This document shows positions 27,897 to 35,376 of a stretch of 64,000 nucleotides of DNA, one piece after another. The stretch spans positions 83,695-147,694 of the forward strand of contig CBDICS010000081.1 of assembly GCA_965277415.1 (NCBI GenBank), written 5' to 3'. The DNA comes from JAHDHW01 sp965277415. Lineage in GTDB: Bacteria > Bacteroidota > Bacteroidia > Chitinophagales > Saprospiraceae. The notes below the pieces were generated by a model. It saw nothing but the letters and a program-made list of their open reading frames with translations. It was not told the DNA's origin and searched no databases. The position numbers and the translations under genes are program-made. How positions within the stretch are numbered: position 1 is the first letter of the stretch; each line of letters opens with the position of its first letter.

Positions 27897-28790
27897 ATGA
27901 GGTCAAATGTTCTAACGTTTTTATTTTTTTCTCTATTATTACTTGCCGCTTGCAAAAAAGATTCTAAACCAATACCCAATAGCATTTTATTTCTTGGTCA
28001 TATTTATGAATCTCATACTAAAATAGATAAAAGGATAGAACGACTGAATCTAGACAAATACGAACACATTTGGTTGGGAGGAGATGTTTGCGCTAATTCT
28101 GATAAAGAATATTCAATCTTAGAATACATCAATGAAACATTAAAGGTCGATGCACCACAAAATTACTGGACATTGGGCAATCATGATGTCCTATTTAATC
28201 ATTACGATTGGATTGAAAAAATTACCGGTAAGAAAGAATTTTATACAAAATATCATAAAGGCATGACCGTAATGGTCATGAATACGGTGCTCAAAGATCC
28301 AGAATGCAGCCGATTAGAAGCGCAGTATGAAATGTTTCAGCAGCTTTGTGATACGATACAGGAATCCTCTCACCTTATTGTTCTAAGCCATTATGTGATA
28401 TGGAATCATGTGAAAAATATGCCGAATTTATGGAGAAGGGCCAATGCCAATAATCCAACCTGGGAAAGCCGATGCCAAGCCAAATCAAGGTTCGAGCATG
28501 TATTGTACAATCGATTAGTAGAGGTTCAAAAACGAGGCGTTCAAGTCGTTTTTATTTCAGGAGATTATGGCCAAAAAGATAAAAAATTTCAATTCCAATG
28601 TGAAGAAGATATTTGGTTTTTAGCTTCTGGACTTGATCGCAGCAATAAGCATATGCCGGATAGTTTACAAGAGACTGCCAAAGATTTTATCTTATTATTA
28701 GATCACTCACCTGAAAACCGAACACTGACTTGGAATTTCCTTGATTTAGATTCTTTATTGGATAAACAAACTACGATATTTGGTTTGTAA
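27897..28790 (+). CDS. Calcineurin-like metallophosphoesterase lipoprotein
   Basis: 297 aa. The lipobox LLLAACKKDSK gives a lipidated Cys near residue 19. Metallophosphoesterase motifs are present though the first is altered: LFLGHIYESH in place of DxH, then WLGGDVCAN (GD), TLGNHDVLF (GNHD), LSHYVIWNH (SH) and FISGDYG (usually GHxH). The altered first and last motifs suggest a divergent member or weakened metal site. Location is the periplasm or outer membrane. Substrate is unknown. It precedes the DUF4249 gene by 41 bases and may be co-transcribed. Confidence 0.7.
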   Translation: MRSNVLTFLFFSLLLLAACKKDSKPIPNSILFLGHIYESHTKIDKRIERLNLDKYEHIWLGGDVCANSDKEYSILEYINETLKVDAPQNYWTLGNHDVLFNHYDWIEKITGKKEFYTKYHKGMTVMVMNTVLKDPECSRLEAQYEMFQQLCDTIQESSHLIVLSHYVIWNHVKNMPNLWRRANANNPTWESRCQAKSRFEHVLYNRLVEVQKRGVQVVFISGDYGQKDKKFQFQCEEDIWFLASGLDRSNKHMPDSLQETAKDFILLLDHSPENRTLTWNFLDLDSLLDKQTTIFGL

Positions 28791-28831
28791 AGATTAGATA
28801 AGTACTTGAACAATTTGAAGATAAACGATAT

Positions 28832-29953
28832 ATGATAAACAAGAAAAGTGTTTACATTTTAGGTCTTATTCTATCAGTCGTAGCGATTGTATATAGTTGT
28901 GTCGATCCAGTAGAACCCGAGTTCGCGTATCAAGATAATATCATTTTTATAGAAGCATATGCATTGACAGAACCTGGATTGTCTTCTGTAAGTATAAAAA
29001 GATCTGTTTTTCAATTAGAGGAGTATAGAGTAGAACCTGTAGAGCATGCCATAGTGCGATTGGAAAATATGGAAACAAATAGCAGCGTAGATTTTTCAGA
29101 AGACCTTGAAGGAGTCTATGCTTGCCCTGCCGATTTTGCCGCAATTACAGGAGAACGCTGGAAGCTATCTATCGAATTAGAAGATGGCCGAAAATATGAA
29201 TCTACTACGGAGACCGTAACGAAAGCAATTCCAATCGATAATATTGAAGCTGAATTTTCTCCAGAAGTAAAATATGAAGCTGGTTTTGGCGGCTATGTTC
29301 CAGGGCATAGTATTCGGATAGATTTTAGAGATATTGCCGGAGAGGAAAATTTTTATCTATGGAAATATCGTACTTATGAGCCATTAGTCATTTGTAAAAC
29401 TTGTGATGATGGCATCTGGAGGAATGATGTTTGTCAGAATACTGCGGGCCCTTCATGGGCGCCACGTTATCATGATTATTTATGCGAGACGGATTGTTGG
29501 TTGATCCGACATGGCGAAAACCTGCCCATTTTTGATGACTTATTATCGGACGGTCAAGAGATTACTGGGAAAGAGATTGCTGGCATCCCTTATTATCGAG
29601 ATCAAAATATTTTGGTTGAGGTTCAACAATTATCATTAGGTAAATCTGCTTATGATTATTTTAAAATCATCAATGATTTAGTTAATGAAAACAGTGGATT
29701 GAATGCGCCACCTCCAGCCGCCCTTTTAGGTAATCTGTCTAGTGTTAATGATCCGGATGATTTTGTATTAGGTCAATTTACAGCAACAGCGGTATCTACA
29801 AAAAGGATATTTATTGATCGTTCCAATACCTTGGCGACACCTATTGACCCCGATCATATATTGAGATTGGAAGATTGTTTTAATTGCCCCAATTATTTTC
29901 CTTGCGAAGAGGGGTTTTTTAGGACTTCGATAAAACCAGTAGGTTGGCCTTGA
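28832..29953 (+). CDS. DUF4249-type lipoprotein
   Basis: 373 aa. The signal ends IVYSCVDPVEPEF, with a lipobox-like YSC near residue 23. The region EAYALTEPGLSSVSIKRSV, followed by an LSIELEDGRKYES strand pair, matches the N-terminal beta-sandwich of DUF4249 proteins. In Bacteroidota these typically sit next to a TonB-dependent receptor with a carboxypeptidase-like regulatory domain, exactly as here (receptor 61 bases downstream). They are probably outer-membrane partners of the receptor, comparable in place to SusD. Eight or more cysteines in the middle (CKTCDDG, CETDC) suggest disulfides or metal binding. Confidence 0.78.
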   Translation: MINKKSVYILGLILSVVAIVYSCVDPVEPEFAYQDNIIFIEAYALTEPGLSSVSIKRSVFQLEEYRVEPVEHAIVRLENMETNSSVDFSEDLEGVYACPADFAAITGERWKLSIELEDGRKYESTTETVTKAIPIDNIEAEFSPEVKYEAGFGGYVPGHSIRIDFRDIAGEENFYLWKYRTYEPLVICKTCDDGIWRNDVCQNTAGPSWAPRYHDYLCETDCWLIRHGENLPIFDDLLSDGQEITGKEIAGIPYYRDQNILVEVQQLSLGKSAYDYFKIINDLVNENSGLNAPPPAALLGNLSSVNDPDDFVLGQFTATAVSTKRIFIDRSNTLATPIDPDHILRLEDCFNCPNYFPCEEGFFRTSIKPVGWP

Positions 29954-30014
29954 GCACCTGTTTATCTTATAAAATTGTTTTAGTATAAAGTCCAATGCAG
30001 ATCCAAAATCACTA

Positions 30015-32426
30015 ATGAATAATAAATTATTTTATCTTCTTCTCTTGTTCAACTATATCGTGATTAGCAATATAGAAGCTCAATCATTTGATCTGGAAAT
30101 AAATATAGTAGATAAGCAGAATGCAAAGCCTGTTGAATTCGCTAACATATTTATATCGCCTTGCGATTGTGGCGGTTCGACAGATGAAAAGGGTGAATTA
30201 AAAATTAATTTAGCAAAGGATAATTATCAGATCATTACTTCGTGTATTGGTTTTCAGCCAGATACTTCAAGTTTTGAATTAAATAAAAACTCAAGCCTTA
30301 CAATTCAATTAACCTCAAAAGGCTATCAGTTGGATGATATTACCATTAGTAGCAAAAGTACCCGTCAAAATATTGAACGAGCAGTAATGGGGGTACAACA
30401 ATTATCAGCAGATAAAATTAAAACACTACCTACTGCTATCGGAGAAGTAGATGTATTTAAAAGTCTGACCATGTTAGCAGGAGTAGGCTCGGCAGGGGAG
30501 GCGAGTAATGGTTTATCTGTCCGAGGTGGTTCATTAGATCAAAACCTGGTCTTATTAGACCAAGCTCCGGTGTTTAATACGACTCATTTATTTGGTTTGT
30601 TTTCTGTTTTTACACCAGAGGCAATTGGTAATGTAGATTTGTATCGAGCAAATATGCCTGCTAAATTTGGAGGGCGTATTTCGGCTGTCATAGATATTAA
30701 AGTCAAAAATCCTGAAGCGGAAAAACTCATATTGCAAGGAGGAATTGGTCTCGTATCTAGTCGACTCTCAGTAGAGACACCTATTATTAAAAATAAATTA
30801 ACGGTTCTGGCGGCGACAAGGGTTGCTTATAATGATTTTCTGTTTCCTCGTATTGAACGACTGAAAAAGACCCGAGCTAATTTCCATGATACGACCATAA
30901 AGTTGAAATACCAAGCTAATGAAAGGAACAGTTTTTCTCTGACTTCTTTTTATAGCCATGATTTTTATCAACTGGATATTACTTCCAAAATCAATAATAT
31001 TACAGCATCAAGTAATCAATACGATTATACTACTTTTAATAATACATTGACTTGGTCGCATACGTTTAAAAATAATTCATTTTTACAAACTAATTTTATT
31101 CGTAGTGATTACCAACCTCAAATACTTTTCCCTCAGGAAAATGCTAGCGAAGTCATTAACTTTCAATCGAACATATCCTATTACAGTTTGCAATCCACAT
31201 TTTTTAAAACAGTGAATGGATTGACTTATTCTTTAGGTATTCAGACAGATAAAACTAGAGTAGGGCCAGGACGTTTGTCTGGAGGAGAGGAAGTGGGAAT
31301 AGAAAGCGTAGACCTGAATGATGAGAATGGTATTGAACTTTCTGCTTTTGGACATTTAGATTGGAAACCTGCTGAAAGATTAGCTTTGTCATTGGGATTG
31401 CGATATACTCAATTTCTCTTAGTTGGGGCATATGAAGAGGCTCAATATGAAGACCATACAAAAGAGAATTTGCTCACCATCATCTCTCATCCCAAAGGAG
31501 CAATTGTTAAAACTTATGGTGGTTTAGAACCTCGGCTTGGAATGAGATGGAAATTAGGAGAAAACACTTCTTTGAAGGCAAGCTATGCTTTGACGCGTCA
31601 ATATTTACAAAATATATACAATAGTACGACTCCTCTACCTACCTCCCGCTGGAAGACATCCGATGTGCATATTGTTCCTCAGACAGGGCATACTTATAGT
31701 TTGGGTGTTTATCAAAATATTAAAGACAATAAAATCGCAATCAGTGCAGAAGGATATTATCGAACGATAGACAATGTATTAGATTATAAACCAGGTGCTG
31801 ACTTCTTTTTGCAAGAATTTATTGAAAAAGATGTGCTACAAGGAAAAGGAAAAACGTACGGGCTTGAATTTAATTTCGAGCAACCAGAAGGAAAGGTTAA
31901 CGGTTGGATGAATTATACCTGGTCGAGAAGTATACGCAAGTTTGAAGCGCAAAAACTTAGCAATAGGATCAATAATAATGAATGGTTTGCTTCAGATTTT
32001 GATCGACCTCATGTTTTTAATGGTACAGTGAATTTTGAAGCCAATGATTTTAATACATTTAGCTTTAATTTTACTTATCAAACTGGTCGACCTTATACGG
32101 TTCCCAATGCTACTTTTATTATTGACGGAATTCCTGTGCCCATATTTTTAGAACGAAACAATTCGAGACTACCAGATTATCACCGATTGGATTTCTCTTG
32201 GCGGATTCATAATATTTCGACCAATAAAGAAAAACGTTGGAAAGGAGATTGGATTTTTACAATATATAATTTGTACAATCGAAAAAATGCATACAATCGA
32301 TATTTTGCAGGTAAGCGAAATGGAAGATTAGGTGCCAATATTGGCGATGGTCCTTTAGGTGCCTACCAACTTTCTATATTCAGCTCAACTTTAGTTTCCT
32401 TGACTTATAGTTTTAAGTTTAAATAA
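30015..32426 (+). CDS. TonB-dependent receptor with carboxypeptidase-like regulatory domain
   Basis: 803 aa. Signal peptide to about IEAQS (residue 23), then a CarboxypepD_reg-like domain (DKQNAKPVEFANIFIS ... GFQPD). The plug domain follows (GEVDVFKSLTMLAGVGSAGE, GLSVRGGSLDQNLVLLDQAP) and then a 22-strand-type barrel ending in SLTYSFKFK with a terminal Phe-Lys. It imports an unknown ligand across the outer membrane, energised by TonB. Pairing with DUF4249 rather than SusD sets it apart from the SusC at 35377. An IS3-family element inserted soon after its stop. Confidence 0.9.
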   Translation: MNNKLFYLLLLFNYIVISNIEAQSFDLEINIVDKQNAKPVEFANIFISPCDCGGSTDEKGELKINLAKDNYQIITSCIGFQPDTSSFELNKNSSLTIQLTSKGYQLDDITISSKSTRQNIERAVMGVQQLSADKIKTLPTAIGEVDVFKSLTMLAGVGSAGEASNGLSVRGGSLDQNLVLLDQAPVFNTTHLFGLFSVFTPEAIGNVDLYRANMPAKFGGRISAVIDIKVKNPEAEKLILQGGIGLVSSRLSVETPIIKNKLTVLAATRVAYNDFLFPRIERLKKTRANFHDTTIKLKYQANERNSFSLTSFYSHDFYQLDITSKINNITASSNQYDYTTFNNTLTWSHTFKNNSFLQTNFIRSDYQPQILFPQENASEVINFQSNISYYSLQSTFFKTVNGLTYSLGIQTDKTRVGPGRLSGGEEVGIESVDLNDENGIELSAFGHLDWKPAERLALSLGLRYTQFLLVGAYEEAQYEDHTKENLLTIISHPKGAIVKTYGGLEPRLGMRWKLGENTSLKASYALTRQYLQNIYNSTTPLPTSRWKTSDVHIVPQTGHTYSLGVYQNIKDNKIAISAEGYYRTIDNVLDYKPGADFFLQEFIEKDVLQGKGKTYGLEFNFEQPEGKVNGWMNYTWSRSIRKFEAQKLSNRINNNEWFASDFDRPHVFNGTVNFEANDFNTFSFNFTYQTGRPYTVPNATFIIDGIPVPIFLERNNSRLPDYHRLDFSWRIHNISTNKEKRWKGDWIFTIYNLYNRKNAYNRYFAGKRNGRLGANIGDGPLGAYQLSIFSSTLVSLTYSFKFK

Positions 32427-32510
32427 GAAAATACTCACCTCCCACCTCCCATCTCCCGTCTCCTGTCTTGTATTCAATCACTATAGCTTTACACAAAAAC
32501 GTAAAAAGTT

Positions 32511-32900
32511 GTGACAAGACCAAAGAAACGCGAAAAACGAAGAAGTAAGTACTCTGAAGGCTTAAAACGAAAGATTGCGAAGGAATATTTAGAAGGAAAA
32601 GCAAGTTATGGTATCTTAGCCCAAGAAAACAATTTAGCGAATAAAGATGTTGTGAAGGAGTTTGTAAAATGGTACAAACGTCGATTAAATCAGGAACCTT
32701 CGAATAAAGTAAATGTGAAAGATTCAGGAAAAAGTCAGGATTCAAAATCAGGTGATTTACAATTAAATCAAGAGGTTGAAAAGCTGAGAAAAGAACTAGA
32801 ATTAGAACGCCTAAGAGTAGAGATGTTGGAAACAATGATAGATGAAGCGGAACGTGTTTTATCAATAGATATTAGAAAAAAGTCTGGTACCAATCAGTAG
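32511..32900 (+). CDS. IS3-family transposase OrfA
   Basis: 129 aa, GTG start. A basic N-terminus with a helix-turn-helix (KYSEGLKRKIAKEYLEGKAS YGILAQENN) is followed by a leucine-zipper-like coiled coil (QEVEKLRKELELERLRVEML) used for dimerisation. It binds the IS ends. The frame ends with a slippery heptamer that can shift ribosomes into orfB. Confidence 0.92.
   Translation: MTRPKKREKRRSKYSEGLKRKIAKEYLEGKASYGILAQENNLANKDVVKEFVKWYKRRLNQEPSNKVNVKDSGKSQDSKSGDLQLNQEVEKLRKELELERLRVEMLETMIDEAERVLSIDIRKKSGTNQ
32876..32882 (+). promoter_or_regulatory. Programmed -1 frameshift site (A AAA AAG)
   Basis: OrfA codons AGA AAA AAG form the classical heptamer A AAA AAG in the correct phase. A -1 slip continues GTC TGG TAC CAA TCA GTA GTA TTA ATG, without a stop, into orfB, giving an OrfAB fusion transposase. 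Confidence 0.85.
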
Positions 32901-32905
32901 TATTA

Positions 32906-33829
32906 ATGAAGGCATATTATAGGAGCATAGGACTAGAAACTTTATGCAAACTGGTTGGTAAAACAAGACAAGCCTTTTATGATAAAAAACAGAGGAAAGA
33001 ACAGGAAAAAATTGATGTATCTATCATTGTAGAATTGGTAATGCGAGAGCGAAGAATAGCAAAGCGACTGGGTGCAAGGAAGTTGTTATTGATACTGAGG
33101 TTAGAATTACTGAACCATGGAATATCTATAGGGAATCAGAAGTTTGTGGATATATTAAGAGCCAATGATTTATTAGTCAGGCGCAAAAGCAGGAAGCCTA
33201 AGCTAACAGATAGCAGGCATAAATTACCTACTTATCCTAACAAAGCGAGTAACTTACATATAGATAAAAGCGAACTATTATTTGTATCTGATATTACATA
33301 TATCAAAGTCTTCGACAGTTTTTGTTACCTCTTTTTGATAACAGATGCCTATTCAAGGAAAGTAATGGGCTATAATTTTTCAAGAAGAATGACTGCTCAA
33401 TGTTGTTTAGTGGCATTAAATCAGGCAATAGAAAATCGAAGTTACCCTGATCGAAAATTGATTCATCATTCAGATCGCGGGTCTCAGTATTGCGCAGCAG
33501 ATTATGTAAAGATTTTAATAGGTAATTTTATTGTTATAAGTATGACTGAAAATGGAGATCCTCTTGAGAATCCATTAGCGGAAAGAATGAACAGAACATT
33601 TAAAGATGTATTTGGATTAGATGAAAATTTTCCAACTTTTGACAAGGCAAAAACACAAGTAGACTTAGCTATCAAATATTATAATGAACGATTACCACAT
33701 AGCTCTGTTGACTTACTTACACCCAGTCAAGCACATCATAAAACTGGTAAACTGAAAAAGCATTGGAAATGGTATTGGAGGCATAAGCAAATTCCGAAAC
33801 CGCCGGACAATTTTTATACTCCTCAATAA
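32906..33829 (+). CDS. IS3-family transposase OrfB (DDE integrase)
   Basis: 307 aa. An HTH_21-like region (RERRIAKRLGARKLLLILR) precedes the rve integrase core. The DDE triad reads Asp129 in FVSDITY, Asp190 in HHSDRGSQY and Glu226 in NPLAERMNRTFK, with proper spacing, and K/R follow as usual. The gene is intact, so the element could be active through the OrfAB frameshift product. Its ATG at 32906 lies just after the orfA stop. Confidence 0.95.
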   Translation: MKAYYRSIGLETLCKLVGKTRQAFYDKKQRKEQEKIDVSIIVELVMRERRIAKRLGARKLLLILRLELLNHGISIGNQKFVDILRANDLLVRRKSRKPKLTDSRHKLPTYPNKASNLHIDKSELLFVSDITYIKVFDSFCYLFLITDAYSRKVMGYNFSRRMTAQCCLVALNQAIENRSYPDRKLIHHSDRGSQYCAADYVKILIGNFIVISMTENGDPLENPLAERMNRTFKDVFGLDENFPTFDKAKTQVDLAIKYYNERLPHSSVDLLTPSQAHHKTGKLKKHWKWYWRHKQIPKPPDNFYTPQ

Positions 33830-33991
33830 CCACATCCAATGATAAATATTATAAAGTATTACTACATTTGCTGTCAAGTTATACTGAGTCAAGTTTCTTA
33901 GCTGTAAAGCTATTTTGATTCAATATCTGTGACTGTAAAGTTATAGTGATCCTATTTTTTAACTGTAAAGTTATTTTGAGACGATACAATA

Positions 33992-34135
33992 CCTCCCACC
34001 TCCCACCTCCCATCTCCTGTCTCCTGTCTCCCATCTTCCGTCTCCCATCTTCCATCTCCCGTCTCCCATCTCCCGTCTCCCATCTCCCGTCTCCCATCTC
34101 CCGTCTCCCCCCTTCCGTCTCCCGTCTCCCGTCTC
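33992..34135. repeat. Heptameric (TCCCRTC)n array abutting the regulator's stop codon
   Basis: About twenty degenerate copies of TCCCATC / TCCCGTC run up to the stop codon of the NrtR-like gene. A shorter copy of the array start (CACCTCCCACCTCCCATCTC) lies at 32434-32467 on the far side of the IS, so the IS sits between two like arrays. The complementary strand is G-rich (GGGAGAY)n. The long frames on it in several phases are artefacts of the 7-base period. Confidence 0.85.
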
Positions 34136-34861
34136 CTAATCAATCTTCTTCCCAAGCTTAAGAAAAAAACTCCCCCCATTCTTTGTCATCTTTTCGTATT
34201 TCTTCTTATCGAAACTATAGTAGAATGCACCTTTACGCGAAGCTGATTTATCCTTTTCCATCAATTTTTTTAAAATATTCATAGATAGAATTTTTTTTCT
34301 GAAATTCCGATCATCAAGCGCTTGTTGGTAAATAGCCTGATATAGTTGTAATAATTGTGGAAGTGTAAATTTTTTAGGTAAAAGCTCAAACCCAATTGGA
34401 TAAAAGCGCGCTTTAGTTTGTAACTGTTTTAAGGCCAGTCTCACCATCTCATTATGATCGATAACCAGATTGGGGATTTGATCAAAGGCAATCCATTTTG
34501 CACCAAAAGCTTCCACCATTTCTTCATCGCTTTCCTCCAATTGAATCAATGCTGCGAATGCTACAGAAATCACTCTAGCTCCCGGATCCCTATCCGCATT
34601 TCCAAAGCATTGCAATTGTTCCATAAAGACGTTTTCTAGGCCTGTCGATTCTTTTAAAATTCGCTTGGCTGCAAAATCAAGGTGTTCTCCTGCATTTACA
34701 AAACTTCCGATAAGCGACCATTTCCCTTTTAAAGGATCTACTTTTCTTTTTAGTAAGAGAAGTTTTAAAACGCCATTTTGAAAACCAAATATAATGCAGT
34801 CTACAGCAACAAGGTGCTTCTCTGTTCCAGAATAAAATTTCTTATTTGTTGGTTTGGACAT
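34136..34861 (-). CDS. NrtR-type Nudix-related transcriptional regulator
   Basis: The start is set at ATG 34861 (MSKPTNKKF), 241 aa. Residues 15-150 form a Nudix fold, but the Nudix box reads GSFVNAGEHLDFAAKRILKE (then STGL). The catalytic REXXEE is changed to RILKES, so hydrolysis is unlikely. The C-terminal third is the winged helix-turn-helix of the NrtR family (FTLPQLLQLYQAIYQQALDD, then NFRKKILSM). Relatives in Bacteroidota (for example AraR) sense sugars or nucleotide sugars and control neighbouring utilisation genes. It is divergent from the SusC gene of the galactoside locus, which makes it the likely regulator of that locus. Confidence 0.85.
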   Translation of the reverse strand: MSKPTNKKFYSGTEKHLVAVDCIIFGFQNGVLKLLLLKRKVDPLKGKWSLIGSFVNAGEHLDFAAKRILKESTGLENVFMEQLQCFGNADRDPGARVISVAFAALIQLEESDEEMVEAFGAKWIAFDQIPNLVIDHNEMVRLALKQLQTKARFYPIGFELLPKKFTLPQLLQLYQAIYQQALDDRNFRKKILSMNILKKLMEKDKSASRKGAFYYSFDKKKYEKMTKNGGSFFLKLGKKID

Positions 34862-35067
34862 ACTGTGAGTATACAAATTTGAAACAAAAGAAAGAAAAAA
34901 TTTGGGTAATTCAGAAATATTAGTTTATTTTATGATGGATTAACAAACGTACTTTTTACGGTTGTTGATGAGAAATTCAAACTAACTATCACTTTTTATT
35001 TTGCAATTGTACTTTATTTTGTAGCTCGTTTCCTCTTGGGACTCATGCTGCCTTGATATAGAATTGC

Positions 35068-35230
35068 TTAGGGATAGGGAATTAATAAGTGTCCAGATTA
35101 GACGAAGTTATCGTTGTACTAGACGAGTCAAAAAAATAAGGCATAGTCCTTCTACGGTTTATTTTTTTGAGGAAGTATAGTGCAAGGAGAACAAGCCCAT
35201 ATCGGACATTTATTAATGCTCTGTCCCTTA
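35068..35230. repeat. 163-bp full-length imperfect hairpin element
   Basis: This element lies in the 515-base gap between the regulator and susC. The left arm begins TTAGGGATAGGGAATTAATA and the right arm ends TATTAATGCTCTGTCCCTTA. The arms, about 80 bases each, pair imperfectly throughout, ending on GTCAAAAAAATAA / TTTATTTTTTTGA around a short centre. There is no coding frame. Size and design match the elements at 6823 and 20110. About 115 bases remain to the susC start for its promoter; no clear TAnnTTTG is seen there. Confidence 0.7.
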
Positions 35231-35376
35231 GTCCCATGTAAAGTTTATTTCGTTAACTCTAAAGAAAAGTAATGCCTAAAGATTACTTTTAGAAAGATTG
35301 ATTAAGAAGCCGTAAAGAAATTTTATTATAATACTTGTAATTAATTTTGAATATTCTTTTTAAACTATTAAAAACA

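Larger units (their letters stand above)
32478..33949 (+). mobile_element. IS3-family insertion sequence
   Basis: The terminal inverted repeats are TCACTATAGCTTTACAC at the left (32478) and CTGTAAAGTTATAGTGA at the right (ending 33949), 15 of 17 bases paired. Two further copies of the right-end motif, CTGTAAAGCTATTTTGA at 33902 and CTGTAAAGTTATTTTGA at 33963, flank it. The true right end could therefore be one of these. No target duplication is clear. It carries orfA and orfB. Confidence 0.8.

Noticed and set aside
32419..32865. Antisense 148-aa reading frame over the IS orfA
   Set aside because: It lies fully opposite a well-supported transposase gene and runs into the low-complexity array.
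32478..33979. Target site duplication of the IS3 element
   Set aside because: Flanking bases on either candidate right end do not match those at the left end, so none is claimed.
33879..34179. Repeat-rich small proteins (MGDGRWETGDGR-like) in several frames
   Set aside because: They arise from the 7-base period of the (TCCCRTC)n array and have no start signals or homology-like features.
35347..35376. Extended SusC start
   Set aside because: It needs a TTG and displaces the signal peptide that starts cleanly at ATG 35377.
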